A stretch of 64,000 nt of DNA from Cliona cf. orientalis (taxonomy: Eukaryota > Porifera > Demospongiae > Clionaida > Clionaidae), in contig OZ005694.1 in NCBI GenBank assembly GCA_963930775.1, positions 9,068,899-9,132,898 of the forward strand, in the 5' to 3' direction. Shown piece by piece: positions 61,115 to 64,000 of this stretch. Numbering within the stretch: position 1 is the stretch's first letter; each line of letters begins with the position of its first letter. The notes beneath the pieces were generated by a model. That model made no database searches, was not told the origin of the DNA, and worked only from the letters and a program-made list of their open reading frames with translations. The position numbers and the translations under genes were made by a program.

Positions 61115-61964
61115 CTATAACTCACCAGCGAGTTTGAGACAGCTTGCACAGTGTGCTTTGTTCAGGATTTCGCTACATGCACAGAAACTGAGAAAATACA
61201 GTCTGATGGCGTTGCTACTGCATGGGTGGAGCTGTTCAAAATATTATATTATTAATACTTTCGGAGAACTAGAGCTCTGTAGAGCACATACCTCGCGCGC
61301 ACATTGCGCAATCTATAGATTTACTTTCGGTGCATGGCTATAATGTTGTGAACTTGAGAGAAATAATGGAAAATTATGCTACTTAGTTGTCCCAGCCTGA
61401 CACTTGAAACAGCGCTCTCTGCACCCAGACTAGGAAGACATGAACTTGTACCTAAATTTTGTTGTGACAATAGTATAGCTATCTTACATAGTGATTGGTT
61501 CCATTGGGCTTCAGATTTCAGTCACTATAGACGTCTCGAGCATTATTTAGAACATCGACGATCTTTACCAGTCATATGCTTGTTAGTTGTGCACATGAGC
61601 AGAAAGCACAATGAGCATGCATCATGCATTGATGGGCACTGCCGATAGGCGTGGCTACGGTGGCCAACAAAAAGGCACTATTTGTGACGCTCGTGGACCA
61701 TATCCCTCGATTTGACGCACACTGAAGCCAGTTTTTCGCCTAATTCGATTGATTCGTTGTGCTTACGAGTCGCTTACACGCCTATATCTCGAGATATGGC
61801 GATTTTTGTGCAAACGACAACGACAACGACAACAATGACGACACGACCGATTACTTTACCCCTTGCGCATGCGCGCGGGGTAATTATGTGACTGTTATCA
61901 TAATTATTGGTAGCATTCTACGTGCATTACTGCATCTACCTAATTGAGACCCAGTGCTAGATTG
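61115..61964. other. NLR3-downstream region, nothing assigned
   Basis: This is about 850 bp with short frames only, a (CGACAA)n stretch near 61816-61835 and GCGCATGCGCGCGGGGTAA near 61865. No Death, NACHT or LRR signature is seen. Confidence 0.4.
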
Positions 61965-62755
61965 TATACAGCAGACTAGAGGCCTCATTAAATTTTGTTT
62001 GCTGCAATTGTAGTCATTCTCTACCTCGTGGTGTCACCTCTTATTTATCATGAATGTATTCATGTATGCGTTATAGCAGCTGTCATCAGTGTTCATGAAA
62101 AAAGTTCAAGTTGACTACAATGATAAAAGCGCCTCACGTAGATTATCCGCCATAACAATTACCCCGTGCATGTGTTCAAAGGATAAAGCAATCAGTTCTG
62201 TCTATCTGTTTGTCTCTTTGTCAGCATGAAAATTACGAGATCTGGAGATCTACGCATCTGAGCCACCCGTAAAGAACAAATCCGTCGAAAAATTGGTTCC
62301 ATTATGCTTCAAATCATTTGGCAAAGCCCACAAGCATCACAAGTACTGGCCACGACTATTGACCCATGTGCTTCTGCTCATGTGCATAATAATAATATGT
62401 AGGTAAGGGTTGTCAGCTACAGGGGCATGCTTGCATGCTGATGCAGATGCAACGTACTCGTGGTATGTGCTATGAGAGGGCTAGGCCCATACACGTGGGG
62501 GTGGGGGTTCGAGGGGATTCGTCCGAGCCCCCCTTTTGGCCACCTAGCATAGCACTAGAACAATCCAGGTGTAACTTACATACTTTTTCATGCAAAAACA
62601 ATTGTTGCTTTCCGCTGTATAAGTAGATTATGCACAATGTTAAATCTGCAGAGTGTGAATAGCTATCACATGCAGCATGCAGCACAGGGTATTTGCTCAA
62701 GGGTTGAGTTATGAGGGTGGCTGAGTACCCTTATATTGGCCAGGTACAGATAAAA
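61965..62755 (+). repeat. Dispersed repeat R3, copy 2
   Basis: This is collinear with 5495-6330 in NLR1. It lacks the region encoding NPPSEALETNPG in copy 1, so that frame is not conserved. 62756-63336 beyond it holds an imperfect inverted repeat around CACTAAATCTTCCC and no gene. Confidence 0.7.
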
Positions 62756-63336
62756 CGTCACTAAAGAAATTTCATTCCTACAGTATAATTATAGGAGTGA
62801 AATAGTGCAGGAAGTCACTAAATCACTCCAATAATACAATTATGGCATTGCACACTATTTTGTATACTATATCTTCCCCTTAAATAAAGGAAAGATTTAG
62901 TGCCTAGTTACCTATTTTATGCCTATTTAGGGAACAAATAGTATACACAGCACTAAATCTTCCCTATTGTACTGGAGGAGTAGTCCAGTACCTCTTGGCA
63001 CTAAATCTTTCTTATAATAATGTGGGGAATAAATAGTGATCCATGCATTAAATCATCCCTATACGCTGTTAAGTTTAAGTGCAGTAGTTTTGCGTGAAGG
63101 TGTTGCCACATCTTGATATCTTACACCAAGGTGAAGAATCTTATACCTAGGTATCAGAATGTAAATCACACCTGAGATACAGCAATTGCCTGCGAAGGGA
63201 CACACCTCTTTTTTCCACCTTACGTTTCAGTATATAACCAAGTGACTAGCAATTAGCTGTTGTTATTTCAAAGAGTATCAGCACCTTGTTTCAAGTGATC
63301 AAGACATTATTTCAAGTGATCAGGAACTGTTTGCTA

Positions 63337-63995
63337 AATGGCAGATAATTTTCGTGTGGTGCTAATTTTCGTTATTTTTGTGGTTGACTTGGCAGTCACG
63401 AAATTTTCCCACCCACGAAAATAATTAATGCCTATGGTGATACTGTATAGCCGGAAATATTGGCGGGAATTAAATTTGGCGGTTGAGCCCAAAATCGCTA
63501 TTGCAAGAATATTTGCGGATTTAAATTTGGCGGTTTGGTACGGGATTGCCATACGTATATATGCGAGTAGGAAATTTTGGCGGATTTTAATTTGGTGGTT
63601 GTAATATAGACTGCCAAACCGCCAAATTTTCCGGCTATACGGTATGGTATTATGCAAGTCCATGATGATGGGCGTGGCCACAAATATTGTGCCAGCACGG
63701 CCAACGCTTTCCAGTATTAATAAGCAACAGTAGCCACTGTCATCCATCCAGCTGATAGCGTCTTCAATACTAACATTCTTTTACCTCATGCTATTTATCC
63801 AAGTCTCTATAGGTATGGCTTAGCAACAAAGAAGATCGCGAGCGCATGTATTGATTATATCATTGCTTGTGAAGCAGTGCCATACCCCTGGACTGGTTGC
63901 TGTCACGAAATTTAAAACTACAAAAATTAATTTTGAGGGCCTTTTCAGACTTTGCATGAAAATTAGCACGCACAAAAATTACCCGCCATACGGTA
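63337..63995 (-). mobile_element. MITE (GGCGGGTAATTTTCG family) interrupted by another MITE
   Basis: This is the inverted relative of 18428-18848. At 63444-63646 it is split by a CCGTATAGCCGGAAA-family element (ends GTATAGCCGGAAATATT and TTTTCCGGCTATACGGTA). The undisturbed sequence at 18750-18760 shows the site before insertion. Confidence 0.78.
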
Positions 63996-64000
63996 GATGA

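Overview
This is eukaryotic, AT-rich, intron-dense DNA. It most resembles a demosponge or another early-branching marine invertebrate. The case rests on NOD-like receptors (NLRs) with CARD or Death domains, a NACHT domain and one leucine-rich repeat (LRR) per phase-2 exon, on a poorly characterised domain I associate with sponge and cnidarian Death/NACHT proteins, and on a 2A-like recoding motif. The species cannot be named from sequence alone.

Layout. 95-800: last three exons of an SPG7 (paraplegin) gene. 1792-22213: NLR1 (CARD, GSI-type domain, NACHT, LRR). 22795-24620: a 5' SPG7 fragment that is a pseudogene. 24887-27811: 3' part of a DOK/IRS-type PTB adaptor gene. 28160-44481: NLR2 (CARD, Death, NACHT, LRR). 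45040-50482: complete SPG7 (18 exons, 759 residues). 50772-51290 (minus): a secreted T5orf172/GIY-YIG-like gene with an in-frame stop. 52456-57025 (minus): ITFG1, with its 5' end not found. 57709-59275 and onward: NLR3, whose first exon ends in a 2A-like motif followed by a Death-domain exon; its NACHT exon is not in the window.

NLR1-SPG7 and NLR2-SPG7 are two copies of one tandem block. The stretch after the first SPG7 stop (from about 811) matches the stretch after the PTB-adaptor stop (from about 27775). This is the junction expected from head-to-tail duplication of [adaptor 3' end - NLR - SPG7]. A second, different junction at 24619-24886 joins truncated SPG7 to the adaptor body. The NLR copies share NACHT and LRR exons but differ at the N terminus, and the swapped modules lie on exons with matching phases. 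For NLR1 and NLR2 the exon models below keep frame throughout (4026 and 3981 nt, both multiples of 3).

Introns and intergenic DNA are full of short non-autonomous DNA elements with terminal inverted repeats (TIRs), several nested, several with target-site duplications (TSDs), and some datable because the sister copy keeps the empty site. I saw no retrovirus, LTR element, Polinton, CRISPR array or bacterial operon.

The most interesting signal is the NLR3 5' exon. It has a GDVELNPGP 2A-like site after hydrophobic segments, and two upstream degenerate repeats of the same cassette. This suggests a receptor that may be made both as a membrane- or secretory-targeted fusion and as a free cytosolic Death-domain protein.
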